DNA of 64,000 bases, taken from assembly GCF_036237275.1 (NCBI RefSeq), contig NZ_CP108352.1, positions 806,001-870,000 on the forward strand, in the 5' to 3' direction. Both the position numbers and the translations under genes were made by a program. The notes beneath the pieces were generated by a model. That model worked only from the letters and a program-made list of their open reading frames with translations. It was not told the origin of the DNA and made no database searches. Every line of letters begins with the position of its first letter. Position 1 is the stretch's first letter. Source of the stretch: Streptomyces sp. NBC_01353. GTDB taxonomy: Bacteria; Actinomycetota; Actinomycetes; Streptomycetales; Streptomycetaceae. Shown here one piece after another: positions 1-8,300 of the stretch.

Positions 1-219
1 ATCACTTACCTGCCGCTCGCGGCCGCCGGTTCGTCGTCGCTCTTCCTGATCGTGCTAGGCGTGGCCGTGGCCGCGCTCCTGGTGGCCGCCATCTGGTACG
101 GCAGCAGGCGTGTAGCGGCCCGCAAAGACCCCGGCGCCCGCGCTGTGGACCAGAACCCTCGGGCGCGCGCCCGTCAGGATTCCTGGGAGACTCCCGACGA
201 CCCGAAGCATCGGCCCTGA
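1..219 (+). CDS. DUF6479-like small membrane protein (5' partial)
   Basis: The reading frame is open from the first base of the window and stops at TGA 217-219, so the 5' end lies outside. The 72 visible residues contain one hydrophobic helix (SSLFLIVLGVAVAALLVA), then a short basic stretch (YGSRRVAARKD) and a Pro/Asp-rich polar tail (SWETPDDPKHRP). This layout matches the small Streptomyces DUF6479 proteins, single-pass membrane proteins of unknown function. The helix should anchor the protein in the cytoplasmic membrane with the basic tail in the cytoplasm. The family call rests on remembered resemblance, not on an alignment. Confidence 0.7.
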   Translation: MTYLPLAAAGSSSLFLIVLGVAVAALLVAAIWYGSRRVAARKDPGARAVDQNPRARARQDSWETPDDPKHRP

Positions 220-730
220 CGTTCACCACAGCGTCCACGGCGCGGACTGAAGGCACCAGGGGTTCATCGTGGTCGACGTTGCGTACGCGTGGAGGGAAAG
301 GCGCCCTTGCTAGATGGCCATCTGGTCTCAGGCCGGATGACCGGGCGAGACGTGGGTGACGTCGCTGAGGCACAGGGAGTCGGTCCGGTCTCCTCGCCGA
401 ACAGCCGCGCGGTCTCCAGCCCTGTACGGCTCAGAACATGCACCGCCAGGTGGGAGGAGCGACAGGCCACGCCACACGGGATTCCGTCACAACCACGACC
501 GCCCGCGGCCCGCGCACGGGAACGCGCAGTCTCCCGGCCTTCCATCCCAGAGTGCGATGTGAGGCACGCCTGGTCCCTTCCAGAGCGATCGGCAGGCCGC
601 GACAGGCGAACTCGACCACCGAGCAGTGCGCGTCGAGGATCCGAGGCGCCCCGGGTGACCGGGGTATCACGCGGGTCGGTCCCCGAGCTGCTGGTTCTGA
701 GGGGGCGCTCTGCGTGACGACGGCTCGGTC
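220..730. other. gap without a convincing gene
   Basis: About 510 bases lie between the DUF6479-like gene and the 3' end of the leftward phosphatase gene. Short open frames exist on both strands, but none has a ribosome binding site, a recognisable motif or convincing Streptomyces codon use. I found no clear hairpin here. It may hold decayed coding sequence. Confidence 0.5.
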
Positions 731-1951
731 TCAGTGGGTGGGGTGCCATTCCGCTAGGAGGATGGTGGCGTCGTCGGTCAGGTGATGGCTCTGGTGCGTC
801 AGGAGGTTCTCGATCAGGCGGCGGAGGGCTTCGGGTGCGGGGTCGCCTGCCGCCATGGAGCGGATGATCGTGTCGGCGAGGCGGGTTTCGCCGAACAATT
901 GATTGTTGGTGGAACGTGCTTCGGTGACGCCGTCGCTGTAGAGAAGGACACGGTCGCCGGGTTCCAACCGCGTACGGTGCTGCGCCGGGGGCAGCTGGGC
1001 GTGGAATCCGAAGCCAAGGGGAAGCTGCACAGGTCTTTCCAGAGCGGCGGTCAGCACGTGACCGTCGCGGATCAGCAGGGGCGCGGGGTGGCCGCAGTTG
1101 ACCCAGGTGAGCTCTCCCCGCACGGTGTCGAGATCGGCGATGATCCCGGTCATGAGGCGGTTCGGGATCCACTGGGCGAGGGTGCGGTCGATGGTTCTGG
1201 CGATGTCCGGCAAGGTGCCGCCGGAGCGGCGGGTGGATCGGCAGGCTGCCAGGCCGACCGCGCTCGCGCCGCCGGAGGCGAGGTCGTGGCCCATGGCGTC
1301 CAGGAGCGCCAGGTGCAGGCGCCCGTTGGTGAATCCGTGGTCGAAGGCGTCGCCGCCGATGTCGTAGGCAGGCTCCAGCACAGCGGTCGACGTGGCCTCT
1401 CTGGTCCCGATCGTCCTCGGTGGCAGGAACGCCCACAGCAGTTCGGCTTGGAGCGTCATGGGGCGGCTTCGACCTCGCGCGACGAGGAGGTCGTTATGGG
1501 TGGTCTTGGAGATGACCAGCAGCGTGGCCAGGCTTGCCAGGGCCTTGCAGGAGTCCAACCAGCCGGAATCCAGTCCTGGGCCCGCTTCCATGACTCCGAC
1601 GCGCTCGACCCCGTCGATCATCGGCAGCCAGGCGGTGGTACCGTCACTGCCCAATTGAACCCGCTGGGTGCGGTAGGCCAGACCGGCCAGTGAGCTGTCG
1701 ATGGCGAGTCTGTCGCCGTCGTCCGCTGCCGATGGATCCGACCGCGGGCCTGCGCTGTCGCCGAGGGGGAGCACCACCAGCCCCGCCTGCTGTACGTCGG
1801 CCACGTACACACGCGCCCGTGTCGCCCCCAGGCGCCGAGCGGCCTCGTCGATCAGGATGGGCAGTTCACCGGCGGACGCGTCGTGTGACCGCTCCAGCAC
1901 CCACGCCAGAACGGGACCCATCCCACTCCCCGTCGGCTCGTCAGCTTTCAC
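731..1951 (-). CDS. GAF-type sensor with PP2C (SpoIIE/RsbU-like) serine phosphatase
   Basis: This 406-residue protein has an N-terminal GAF-like sensory part (about residues 12-160) and a C-terminal SpoIIE/PP2C phosphatase domain (about 175-400). The metal-binding motifs are intact: IGGDAFD, LLDAMGHD, a GHPAPLL loop, LLYSDGVTEA and a final TDDATILL. Proteins of this kind dephosphorylate anti-anti-sigma factors and so switch on SigB/SigF-type sigma factors. That fits the stress genes in the window and the sigma factor near 39 kb, though no direct link can be shown. The start is GTG at 1951; an internal ATG ten codons on is an alternative. The gene stands alone on its strand. Confidence 0.88.
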   Translation of the reverse strand: MKADEPTGSGMGPVLAWVLERSHDASAGELPILIDEAARRLGATRARVYVADVQQAGLVVLPLGDSAGPRSDPSAADDGDRLAIDSSLAGLAYRTQRVQLGSDGTTAWLPMIDGVERVGVMEAGPGLDSGWLDSCKALASLATLLVISKTTHNDLLVARGRSRPMTLQAELLWAFLPPRTIGTREATSTAVLEPAYDIGGDAFDHGFTNGRLHLALLDAMGHDLASGGASAVGLAACRSTRRSGGTLPDIARTIDRTLAQWIPNRLMTGIIADLDTVRGELTWVNCGHPAPLLIRDGHVLTAALERPVQLPLGFGFHAQLPPAQHRTRLEPGDRVLLYSDGVTEARSTNNQLFGETRLADTIIRSMAAGDPAPEALRRLIENLLTHQSHHLTDDATILLAEWHPTH

Positions 1952-2503
1952 CGCAGGACCGCTCCAGCACAGCGACAGTTCACAGACACGCCCTCAGTTC
2001 GGACGGTTACGGACACGACCATCTTCGTCACGTGTCAGGGCTGAGACCTCCCGACACGTCGAACATCGACCGAGGCGCTGGGGCTTAGGCCCGCACGACG
2101 TGGTCGTGGCGACTTCGGCGGGCGCGTCGCACGGCCCGAAGCACGAATCTCGCCGGCAGCAATCTGATCTTGAGCATGGAGCACCCCTGGCGGCTGTTCC
2201 CGACGTCTTTCTGCGGTCGGCTGCCGGGAGGAGAGGGGAAGGGCTCGGCGATCCGGCGGAGTTCGGAGATGCTGGACCATCGGCCTCCAGCGGGGGACGC
2301 CTCGACGATCTCCGGATCGTGCGGAGGCTGCGCGCGCCCGGCCGGCCGCCGTGGGGTCCCGTCCCGAAGCCGGGATGACACATACAACAGCGGGACACGG
2401 GCAGTCGCTGCTCACGGGTGGCGGGACGTTCCCCGCTTCGCCGCCCGCCGTCTGCCGTGGCCTCGCCCACGAGCCTGGCCCCAACGAGAAACCGAGGCAC
2501 GCC
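1952..2503. other. gap without a convincing gene
   Basis: About 550 bases separate the leftward phosphatase gene from the rightward DUF6131 gene, so promoters for both should lie here. A short leftward frame ending at 2085 has an Arg-rich C-terminus (MLKIRLLPARF onward, starting near 2177) but no good ribosome binding site, and I do not call it. I see no other structure. Confidence 0.4.
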
Positions 2504-2659
2504 ATGCTCCTTGTCGGAGTCGTTCTGCTCATCATCGGATTCCTCACCGGCATCTCCATCCTCTGGACCATCGGGATCGTCCTGGTCGTCGTCGGCGCCG
2601 TCCTCTGGATCCTCGGATCCGTCGGCCACGCGGTCGGAGGCCGACGCCACTACTGGTAA
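2504..2659 (+). CDS. DUF6131-like 51-residue hydrophobic protein
   Basis: The product begins MLLVGVVLLIIGFLTG and ends GHAVGGRRHYW, with two hydrophobic helices joined by a short turn (WTIG). This is the hallmark of the tiny two-helix DUF6131 membrane proteins of actinomycetes, whose function is unknown. ATG 2504 is preferred over upstream in-frame ATGs because GAGG at 2494-2497 sits six bases before it and because the family begins at this methionine. The gene is monocistronic. Small proteins of this type often appear among general-stress genes, which fits the neighbourhood. Confidence 0.82.
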   Translation: MLLVGVVLLIIGFLTGISILWTIGIVLVVVGAVLWILGSVGHAVGGRRHYW

Positions 2660-3325
2660 CCCCACCCGAGCAGGCCGCGCCCACACCCGCAGAGAGCCCG
2701 GGTGACCGCACTGGGCGAGCGCGGCAGCGAACTGCCCTGAGACCCATCCTGTGCTCGCGGCGTGACCGGCAGCGCGGCTGCACGCACGCGGATCGGCGGC
2801 CATCGTCAAGGGTGATGGTCATCCGTGCCGATCGAGGGACCTGTGGAGGTCGTCGGGGAGGACGGAAATCTCACCCCGCTTCCGGCTCAGAGGTCAGTGG
2901 GGCCCTACACCCTTCGGCCCGGATCGGCGGCGATCGCGCCTCCCGTGGACTGGTTCGAACGAGAGCGGCGGCTCGGCGCGGGGCGGCGGTGCCGCCGCCG
3001 GGCCCAGGGGTCCGCCGTGGTCACCGGTGAGCGCTACGGAAGCGGTGACTCACGCGTGAGTTCCCGGCCCTCGGTGTCGACCCCGCCACGAAGGTCAGCC
3101 CGTCGACCTCCTCGCCGGTCCGAGGATCAGGCGACCGACCATCACACCCTCCGCCGGCTCGACGACTCCCGCCCCTCCGTGCTCAGCGGCACGGTGACCG
3201 GGCGCCCCGACACGACCTGTCGCCCCAGGGGTACGGCGAAGCCAGCAGCCACCCGTTGCCCACGTTGCGCTCTGCCGCAGGCGGGCATCCGCGTCTCTGG
3301 CGCCACAAGGAATGAGATGACGTGG
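2660..3325. other. gap, possible decayed coding sequence
   Basis: About 665 bases lie between two convergent genes. No frame is convincing throughout. On the minus strand between about 3050 and 3230, coding-like pieces appear in three different frames one after another (VTVPLSTEGRE, then VMVGRLILGP, then TGEEVDGLTFVAG). That would fit a small gene broken by single-base indels, but I cannot name a family. Confidence 0.35.
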
Positions 3326-4630
3326 TCACTGGTCCGTGCCCTCCTCGGTGTCCGCCTCCGGCTCCCCACCCGGAAGCACCTGGGAGTGCGCCGCGTCCGT
3401 GACGCTCCCGGCGGGATGGGCGCGGAGGTATCCGACCACGGTGTTGCCCACGGCGACGAGCGGGACCGCCACCACGGCCCCGCCGATACCCGCGACGATG
3501 CCGCCTGTGGCGACGGCCAGGACAACCGCCAGCGGGTGAACCCGCACAGCCCGGCCCAGGATGAACGGCTGCAGCACGTGTCCTTCGATCTGCTGCACCA
3601 GGAGGACGACCATCAGCGCCATCAGCGCCGTGAAGACTCCCTCGGTGACGAGCGCCACGACGACAGCGAGTGCTCCGGAGACGACAGCGCCGACGAGGGG
3701 CACGAAGGAGGACAGGAAGATCACCACGCCGATGGGAACGGCGAGCGGTACGCCGAGAAAGTGGATTCCCACGCCGATGAAGACGGCGTCGATCATGGCA
3801 ACGATCATGGTGCCCCGCACGTAGGCGGTGAGGGTCCGCCAGGCGCGCGGGCCGGCGCCGGCGACACCGGGGCGTGCCGCGGCGGGGACCAGCTTGAGCG
3901 ACCACAGCCAGATGCGCTTGCCGTCGTAGAGCAGGAACAGGGTGGCGAACATGGCCAGCAACAGCCCGGTGATCACCTCCACCAGTACGGTCACGCCTTG
4001 GAGGCCGGCGGACGTGATCTCACTCGTACTGTTGCCGACTGTGTCGCTCAGGGCTTCGGCAATGTCGTTGATCTGCTTCTCCGTGACGTGGAGCGGGCTG
4101 TCGAGCAACCATTGCTTGAGTTCGTCGATGCCCTCCTGAACGCGTTCGGAGAGGTTCCCGAGGTTGTCGAGCACCTGCCAGACAACGAACCATCCGACCA
4201 GTCCGAGCAGCACGAATCCGCAGGTCGCCGTCAACGCCGTCGCCGCACCACGGGAGAGTCCGTGTCGGTGCAGCCGGGCGACCGTCGGCTGGAGCAGCGC
4301 AGTGACCAGAAGGGCGACCACGAAGGCGAGCACGACCAGCCGTACCGCTCCGATGACCCGCATCAGCACCCAGAGGGTGGCAGCGAGCACCAGGAACCGC
4401 CAACCGGCCTCCGCGGCCACCCGAACTGCCCAGGGCACCGAATCCGCGGAGCTCCGGGGCTTCGGCCCGTCACCGCGTCGCAGCTCCGGAGGAAGCGAGT
4501 CGTCCCAGGCTCCGTCGTCCTCGGCTTCCCGTTGGGCGCGGAGCCGCGCTCGACGCTCGCCGAAGGCGGAGGCACTCTGCTTCACACGTCCGAGCCATCC
4601 GCGCGGGCCGGGCTGTCGAGGTCGGTCCAC
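3326..4630 (-). CDS. AI-2E family transporter (PerM-like membrane protein)
   Basis: This 434-residue membrane protein has a basic cytoplasmic N-terminus and about seven or eight hydrophobic segments. It carries the family's glycine-rich pore region (PLAVPIGVVIFLSSFVPLVG) and the late segment EGHVLQPFILGRAVRVHPL, which is characteristic of AI-2E/PerM exporters. Members export small molecules or act in osmotic or pH homeostasis; the substrate here is unknown. The C-terminus is acidic (EADTEEGTD). GTG 4630 is chosen because a GGAGG lies nine bases upstream. It is a single gene on its strand. Confidence 0.88.
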   Translation of the reverse strand: MDRPRQPGPRGWLGRVKQSASAFGERRARLRAQREAEDDGAWDDSLPPELRRGDGPKPRSSADSVPWAVRVAAEAGWRFLVLAATLWVLMRVIGAVRLVVLAFVVALLVTALLQPTVARLHRHGLSRGAATALTATCGFVLLGLVGWFVVWQVLDNLGNLSERVQEGIDELKQWLLDSPLHVTEKQINDIAEALSDTVGNSTSEITSAGLQGVTVLVEVITGLLLAMFATLFLLYDGKRIWLWSLKLVPAAARPGVAGAGPRAWRTLTAYVRGTMIVAMIDAVFIGVGIHFLGVPLAVPIGVVIFLSSFVPLVGAVVSGALAVVVALVTEGVFTALMALMVVLLVQQIEGHVLQPFILGRAVRVHPLAVVLAVATGGIVAGIGGAVVAVPLVAVGNTVVGYLRAHPAGSVTDAAHSQVLPGGEPEADTEEGTDQ

Positions 4631-4877
4631 TGCGGAGAACCTCCGAGTCGTATGTGCAGAAGAACTCCTCCCAGGCTGGCGCGTACTCGGCCCACCGGCA
4701 CGTCGGGTGACTGATCGTGGGGCATCCGGCCCCCGGCCGGGGTTCCACAGAATGTTGACGAAGGGCTGTCGGCAGCGCCTCTCTGCCCGGGATCATCCCG
4801 GGCGTTGTCGTGTCGGCCACGCCCTGGAAGAACGCCCGCGCATCAGCCGGCTGCCGCCCGAGGATCCAGCGTCGTGA

Positions 4878-5144
4878 TCAGCTCGGCCAGGTGCCGGTGA
4901 GGCGGCGGGTGGCGGCAGCGCCCGCTCGATCGACGGCGGACTTGACCACAGCGAAGATCGCGCCTTGCAGAGCTGCGGCGAGCAGGACCTCTCGCCAGGT
5001 GCGGTCCTCGTCGGTGGCGTCGGGTGCATCGCGGTCGCGCCCGATCATCTTCCAGGCCTGCTTGAAGGCCGCTCCGGCGGCCATGCCGCTGGTGGCTCCG
5101 AGCGCCATGCCGAACGGCTTGTAGGCGATCTTGGATACCTTCAT
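4878..5144 (-). CDS. DUF4235 protein
   Basis: The 88-residue product begins MKVSKIAYKPFGMALG and ends RRLTGTWPS, the usual length and shape of actinobacterial DUF4235 proteins. A first hydrophobic, glycine-rich helix (about 8-28) is followed by a polar loop (APDATDEDRTW) and a second amphipathic helix (VLLAAALQGAIFAVVKSAVD). It is probably membrane-associated, and its function is unknown. The start is fixed by a strong AGGAGG about six bases upstream of ATG 5144. DUF4235 genes commonly neighbour CsbD and other stress genes, as here. Confidence 0.88.
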   Translation of the reverse strand: MKVSKIAYKPFGMALGATSGMAAGAAFKQAWKMIGRDRDAPDATDEDRTWREVLLAAALQGAIFAVVKSAVDRAGAAATRRLTGTWPS

Positions 5145-5551
5145 GTGCGCCTCCTGGCCCCATCGGACGAGCACGCCCCTGCCGCGGCGGCGCGGGGGCG
5201 GCACTTGCCTGCGCCAAGACGTCGGCGTGGCCGCACCTTGTTCCATGGTCCGGCCGGGCTCCGTGCGGACGCTCGACTCTTGCCGATCTGCCTCTTCCCG
5301 CCCCCTGCCGTCCGTGTCACGGATCGGCGGAGCGACGTCCAGCACGGCGCGACTACCCAGCAAACAGCCGATGACCCTCCCCCAGGACGGGCGACTGGCA
5401 GGCGGCCGATCAGACGCCCCCTCCAGCCGAACTCGCGGTCGTACCGCCTTCGCCGACCGGCCAGGCAGTCGAGAACACGTGTACGGAAGGCCCGGTTCCG
5501 CATCTGGGGGGCGGGTAGGAGGAAGGAGGGAGTGAGTACGAGAGGACCGAC
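5145..5551. other. intergenic region upstream of csbD-like gene
   Basis: No gene is supported in these 407 bases between the divergent DUF4235 and CsbD genes. A weak SigB-like promoter can be drawn (GTTC at 5495-5498, 14 bases, GGGTAG at 5513-5518), about 34 bases before the csbD start. The match is partial, so this is only a candidate. Confidence 0.35.
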
Positions 5552-5725
5552 ATGAGTGCCAGCGAGAAGGCCAAGGCCAAGGCCGAGCAAGTGGCCGGCA
5601 AGGCCGTGAGGAAGACGGCCGGCGCTCGAGGCGACAAGACCACAGCCGCCAAGGGTGCCGCGCTGGAGAGTCGCGGCAAGGCCCGAGAGGCCAAGGAGAA
5701 GGGGAAGGACATCTTCAAGGGTTGA
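5552..5725 (+). CDS. CsbD family stress protein (copy 1)
   Basis: The 57-residue product is hydrophilic and rich in Lys, Ala, Glu and Gly (MSASEKAKAKAEQVAGK at the start, KEKGKDIFKG at the end). The repeated KAKAEQ, GKA and AKGAALESRGK pattern is that of CsbD proteins, small general-stress proteins of the SigB regulon in Gram-positive bacteria, predicted to be helical and largely unfolded when free. ATG 5552 follows a GAGAGG with six-base spacing. It is closest in sequence to the copy at 14818-14991 and less close to the one at 7982-8155. Confidence 0.9.
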   Translation: MSASEKAKAKAEQVAGKAVRKTAGARGDKTTAAKGAALESRGKAREAKEKGKDIFKG

Positions 5726-5990
5726 TCACTCCGTGAGCCCGCAACACGGTCCGTCCCTCCCGTCACCCCGATTGCCTCCCCCTGCGATCGGGGTGGCGGC
5801 CGTGCAACCCCTGCGGAGCCGTGTGACTCCTGTGGAGCCGGCAGCCCCGGGAGTCGGCGGCAGCCTGGCAAACGGCGCCGCGGCCTCGACAACTCGTCCG
5901 AATGAGGGGCGATTCAACGCCGGTCCGCCGCACGCCTAGGCGCGGGGTACGGAGGGTTTCGTTGCGGCACATCAGGGCAAGGCGCCTCAT

Positions 5991-6956
5991 ATGGTACGAA
6001 TCGGCTACACCATGATGACCGAGCAGGCCGGTCCTAAAGACCTGGTGTCGCATGTCGTCGGAGCAGAGCGTGCGGGCTTCGACTTCTCCGTCATCTCCGA
6101 CCACTCGTTCCCCTGGCTCGACTCCCAGGGGCATGCGCCGTACGCGTGGAGCGTTCTGGGCGCGGCGGCGCAGGCGACCTCACGCATCCCTCTGATGACG
6201 TTCGTGACCTGCCCGACCTTCCGCTACCACCCTGCGGTGATCGCGCAGAAGGCCGCGACGATGCAGTTGCTGTGCGACGGCCGCTTCCGCCTCGGCCTCG
6301 GCTCCGGCGAGAACCTGAACGAACACATCGTCGGGCCCGGCTGGCCGGCCGCCCACGTCCGCCTGGAGATGCTGGAGGAGGCTGTGGGCATCATTCGCGG
6401 GCTGTTCGACGGCGGGTACGTCACTCATCACGGCACGCATTTCGACGTGGAGAACGCCAAGCTCTGGGACCTTCCCACCGCACCGCCTCCGATCGGCATC
6501 GCCGTCTCCGGTGAGCAGTCCTGCGAGCTGGCGGGCCGCCAAGCGGACGTACTGATCGCCACTGAGCCCGAGACGGACCTGCTGAGCGCGTTCGCAACGC
6601 ACGGTGGCGCCGGCAAGCCGTGCATCGGGCAGCTCCCGGTCTGCTACGACCCCGACCGCGCCGCGGCGGTGGCTCGGGCGCACGAGCAGTTCCGCTGGGC
6701 CCTCGGCGGCTGGGAGGTCAACGCCGAGCTGCCCGGCCCGGCGGGCTTCGCCGGAGCCACGGCACACACGCGTCCCGAGGACGTCGCCGAGGCGATCCCT
6801 TGCGGCGACGACGTGCACGCCTTCGTCGAGGCCGTGCGCCCTTACGTCGAAGCCGGGTTCACCGAGGTCGCCCTGGTCCAGATCGGGGGCGACCACCAAG
6901 CGCCCTTCCTGGATTGGGCGGAGACGAAGCTGCTGCCCGCCCTGCGGGACGTGTGA
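5991..6956 (+). CDS. LLM-class (F420-dependent) flavin oxidoreductase
   Basis: The 321-residue protein matches the luciferase-like TIM-barrel family that uses coenzyme F420, close to glucose-6-phosphate dehydrogenase-like members. Visible landmarks are IGYTMMTEQAGP at the N-terminus, ISDHSFPW, the F420-pocket segment GLGSGENLNEHI and IGIAVSGEQSCELAGR. Family members oxidise alcohols or sugar phosphates, or reduce unsaturated substrates, with F420; the substrate is not readable. The start is ATG 5991 next to CATATGG. A HAD hydrolase gene follows after 15 bases in the same direction, so the two probably form an operon. Confidence 0.87.
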   Translation: MVRIGYTMMTEQAGPKDLVSHVVGAERAGFDFSVISDHSFPWLDSQGHAPYAWSVLGAAAQATSRIPLMTFVTCPTFRYHPAVIAQKAATMQLLCDGRFRLGLGSGENLNEHIVGPGWPAAHVRLEMLEEAVGIIRGLFDGGYVTHHGTHFDVENAKLWDLPTAPPPIGIAVSGEQSCELAGRQADVLIATEPETDLLSAFATHGGAGKPCIGQLPVCYDPDRAAAVARAHEQFRWALGGWEVNAELPGPAGFAGATAHTRPEDVAEAIPCGDDVHAFVEAVRPYVEAGFTEVALVQIGGDHQAPFLDWAETKLLPALRDV

Positions 6957-6971
6957 GGTGAGGGAGTCGAG

Positions 6972-7640
6972 ATGAGCCGCGCAGCGTTGTTCGATGTCGA
7001 TGGCACCCTCGCGGACACCAACCACCTGCATGTGACGGCGTGGTGGGAGGCCCTGCGCCAGGCGGGGCACTCCGTCCCGATGCACGCCATCCATCGTGCT
7101 GTCGGTCTGCCCGGCGAGGACCTGCTCGATCACGTCCTGGGTGAGGGCCGTGATCGTACGGAGGACGGTCGCCTGAGCGCTGCACACGACACCCTCTACG
7201 CCACGTATTTCGACCGACTTCCCGCATTGGACTCGGCCTCCGAACTGCTGCGGGTTCTGGCGCGGAAGGGCTGGACGGTCCTGCTCGTGACCTCTGCCAA
7301 GGACAACGAGCTCAGAGCTCTGCGCCGTTCGATCGACGCCGACGACGCGATCTCGGACACGGCCACCGCCGATGACGTCGAGGACGGCAAACCCGCACCC
7401 GAACCCGTTGAGCAGGCCCTGGAGTTGGCGCGGGTACCGCCCGAGCGGGCCGTGTTCGTCGGCGACACGGTGTGGGACATGAAGGCCGCCACGGCGGCCG
7501 GTGTGACGTGCGTGGGAATGCTGTGCGGCGGGATCCCCCGCCACGACCTGGAAGAGGCCGGCGCCGCCGCCGTCTACCGAGATCCCGCCGAACTTCTGCA
7601 GCAACTCGATGAGAGCCCGTTCTCGTCGGTGACGGCCTGA
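6972..7640 (+). CDS. HAD-superfamily hydrolase (beta-phosphoglucomutase-like)
   Basis: This 222-residue protein has the HAD motifs in order: FDVDGTLADT (nucleophile Asp8 and Asp10), VLLVTSA (motif II), DGKPAPEP (motif III lysine) and FVGDTVWDMKAA (motif IV acids). The helical cap between motifs I and II is of the small phosphatase/phosphoglucomutase type. The enzyme probably removes phosphate from a small organic phosphate in the cytoplasm. ATG 6972 is preceded by GAGGGAG. It lies 15 bases after the F420-type oxidoreductase gene, suggesting co-transcription and perhaps a shared sugar-phosphate pathway. Confidence 0.88.
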   Translation: MSRAALFDVDGTLADTNHLHVTAWWEALRQAGHSVPMHAIHRAVGLPGEDLLDHVLGEGRDRTEDGRLSAAHDTLYATYFDRLPALDSASELLRVLARKGWTVLLVTSAKDNELRALRRSIDADDAISDTATADDVEDGKPAPEPVEQALELARVPPERAVFVGDTVWDMKAATAAGVTCVGMLCGGIPRHDLEEAGAAAVYRDPAELLQQLDESPFSSVTA

Positions 7641-7981
7641 ACCATCTCCGAGACGGGTGCAGGTTGTGGAGACTCGCGCCCTTGGGGAATCGGTTCGGGG
7701 CCGCGAGTTGCCTGCGGCCGATCCCTCCTCCGCCGGACGCTCAGCGCCATCCACGCACCCGACGTATGTGCCAGAGCATCGGCGTCCCCCTCACCCTGAC
7801 CGGGGCGGCTCGGCGGGCTCGAGGGCTCTACGACGTCGACACGGCGTACCACCGCCAGGACCCCACGGCGAGCGGAACCATATTCGCGTCATTGTCAGGT
7901 CAGGGCGTACTCGTTCTCATCCGGGGTACACGCCGGATTGCTATCACAGCCCACACAGCTCGATATCTGGAGATGAGAGGA
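7641..7981. other. intergenic region upstream of second csbD-like gene
   Basis: These 341 bases hold no gene I can support. The only recognisable element is the SigB-type promoter candidate at 7905-7929, listed separately. Confidence 0.5.
7905..7929 (+). promoter_or_regulatory. candidate SigB-type promoter
   Basis: GCGT at 7905-7908 and GGGTAC at 7924-7929 are separated by 15 bases. This matches the Streptomyces SigB consensus GNNT-N14-16-GGGTAC. It lies about 53 bases upstream of a CsbD gene, the expected type of target. It was found by eye and has no start-site support. Confidence 0.5.
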
Positions 7982-8155
7982 ATGGGCGCAGGTAAGAAGG
8001 CCAAGAACGTCGCCAAGACCACCAAGGGCAAGGCGAAAGAGGCCACTGGGAAGGCCACCGGCAACGAGAGTCTGGAGCTGAAGGGGCGCGCTGAGCAGGC
8101 GGCTGGTGACGCCAAGCAGACCGCTGAGAAGGCGAAGGACACGCTCAAGCACTGA
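7982..8155 (+). CDS. CsbD family stress protein (copy 2)
   Basis: The 57-residue product (MGAGKKAKNVAKTTKGKAKE at the start, AEKAKDTLKH at the end) contains the CsbD core pattern KGKAKEATGKATGN and LKGRAEQAAGD. It is a classical CsbD domain, closer to the Bacillus type than the two MSA-starting copies in this window. These proteins accumulate in general or osmotic stress. ATG 7982 follows GAGAGGA directly, with a second GGAG further upstream. A SigB-type promoter candidate lies at 7905-7929 and a hairpin terminator follows at 8180-8218. Confidence 0.93.
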   Translation: MGAGKKAKNVAKTTKGKAKEATGKATGNESLELKGRAEQAAGDAKQTAEKAKDTLKH

Positions 8156-8179
8156 CGCGGGGTTGCGGACGGCACGAGC

Positions 8180-8218
8180 CGAGGGCCGACGGGAGATGTG
8201 TTGTCCTGTCGGCCCTCG
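8180..8218 (+). terminator. hairpin terminator after csbD
   Basis: CGAGGGCCGAC at 8180-8190 pairs perfectly with GTCGGCCCTCG at 8208-8218. The stem can be extended inward by four more pairs if one G-T wobble is allowed, leaving a nine-base loop. It begins 25 bases after the csbD stop codon. There is no U-tract, as is usual in Streptomyces. Confidence 0.7.
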
Positions 8219-8223
8219 TCCCA

Positions 8224-8279
8224 TGCTGTTCGTCGGCTGCTGTTCGTCGGCTGCTGTTCGTCGGCTGCTGTTCGTCGGC
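8224..8279. repeat. 14-bp tandem repeat, four copies
   Basis: The unit TGCTGTTCGTCGGC occurs four times in a row without mismatch. It lies between the csbD terminator and the 3' end of the leftward gvpZ-like gene and is outside any supported gene. Confidence 0.95.
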
Positions 8280-8300
8280 GCGAGCCCGGGCGGACGCGAC

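Noticed and set aside
2825-4714. Plus-strand frame beginning with a CDGSH-like phrase (EGPVEVVGEDG)
   Set aside because: The phrase resembles the strand before a CDGSH motif, but no cysteine motif follows and the rest is antisense to the AI-2E family transporter.
5944-5949. GGGTAC upstream of the F420-type oxidoreductase as a SigB-type promoter
   Set aside because: No GNNT element lies 14-16 bases upstream, so the match is only half of the consensus.
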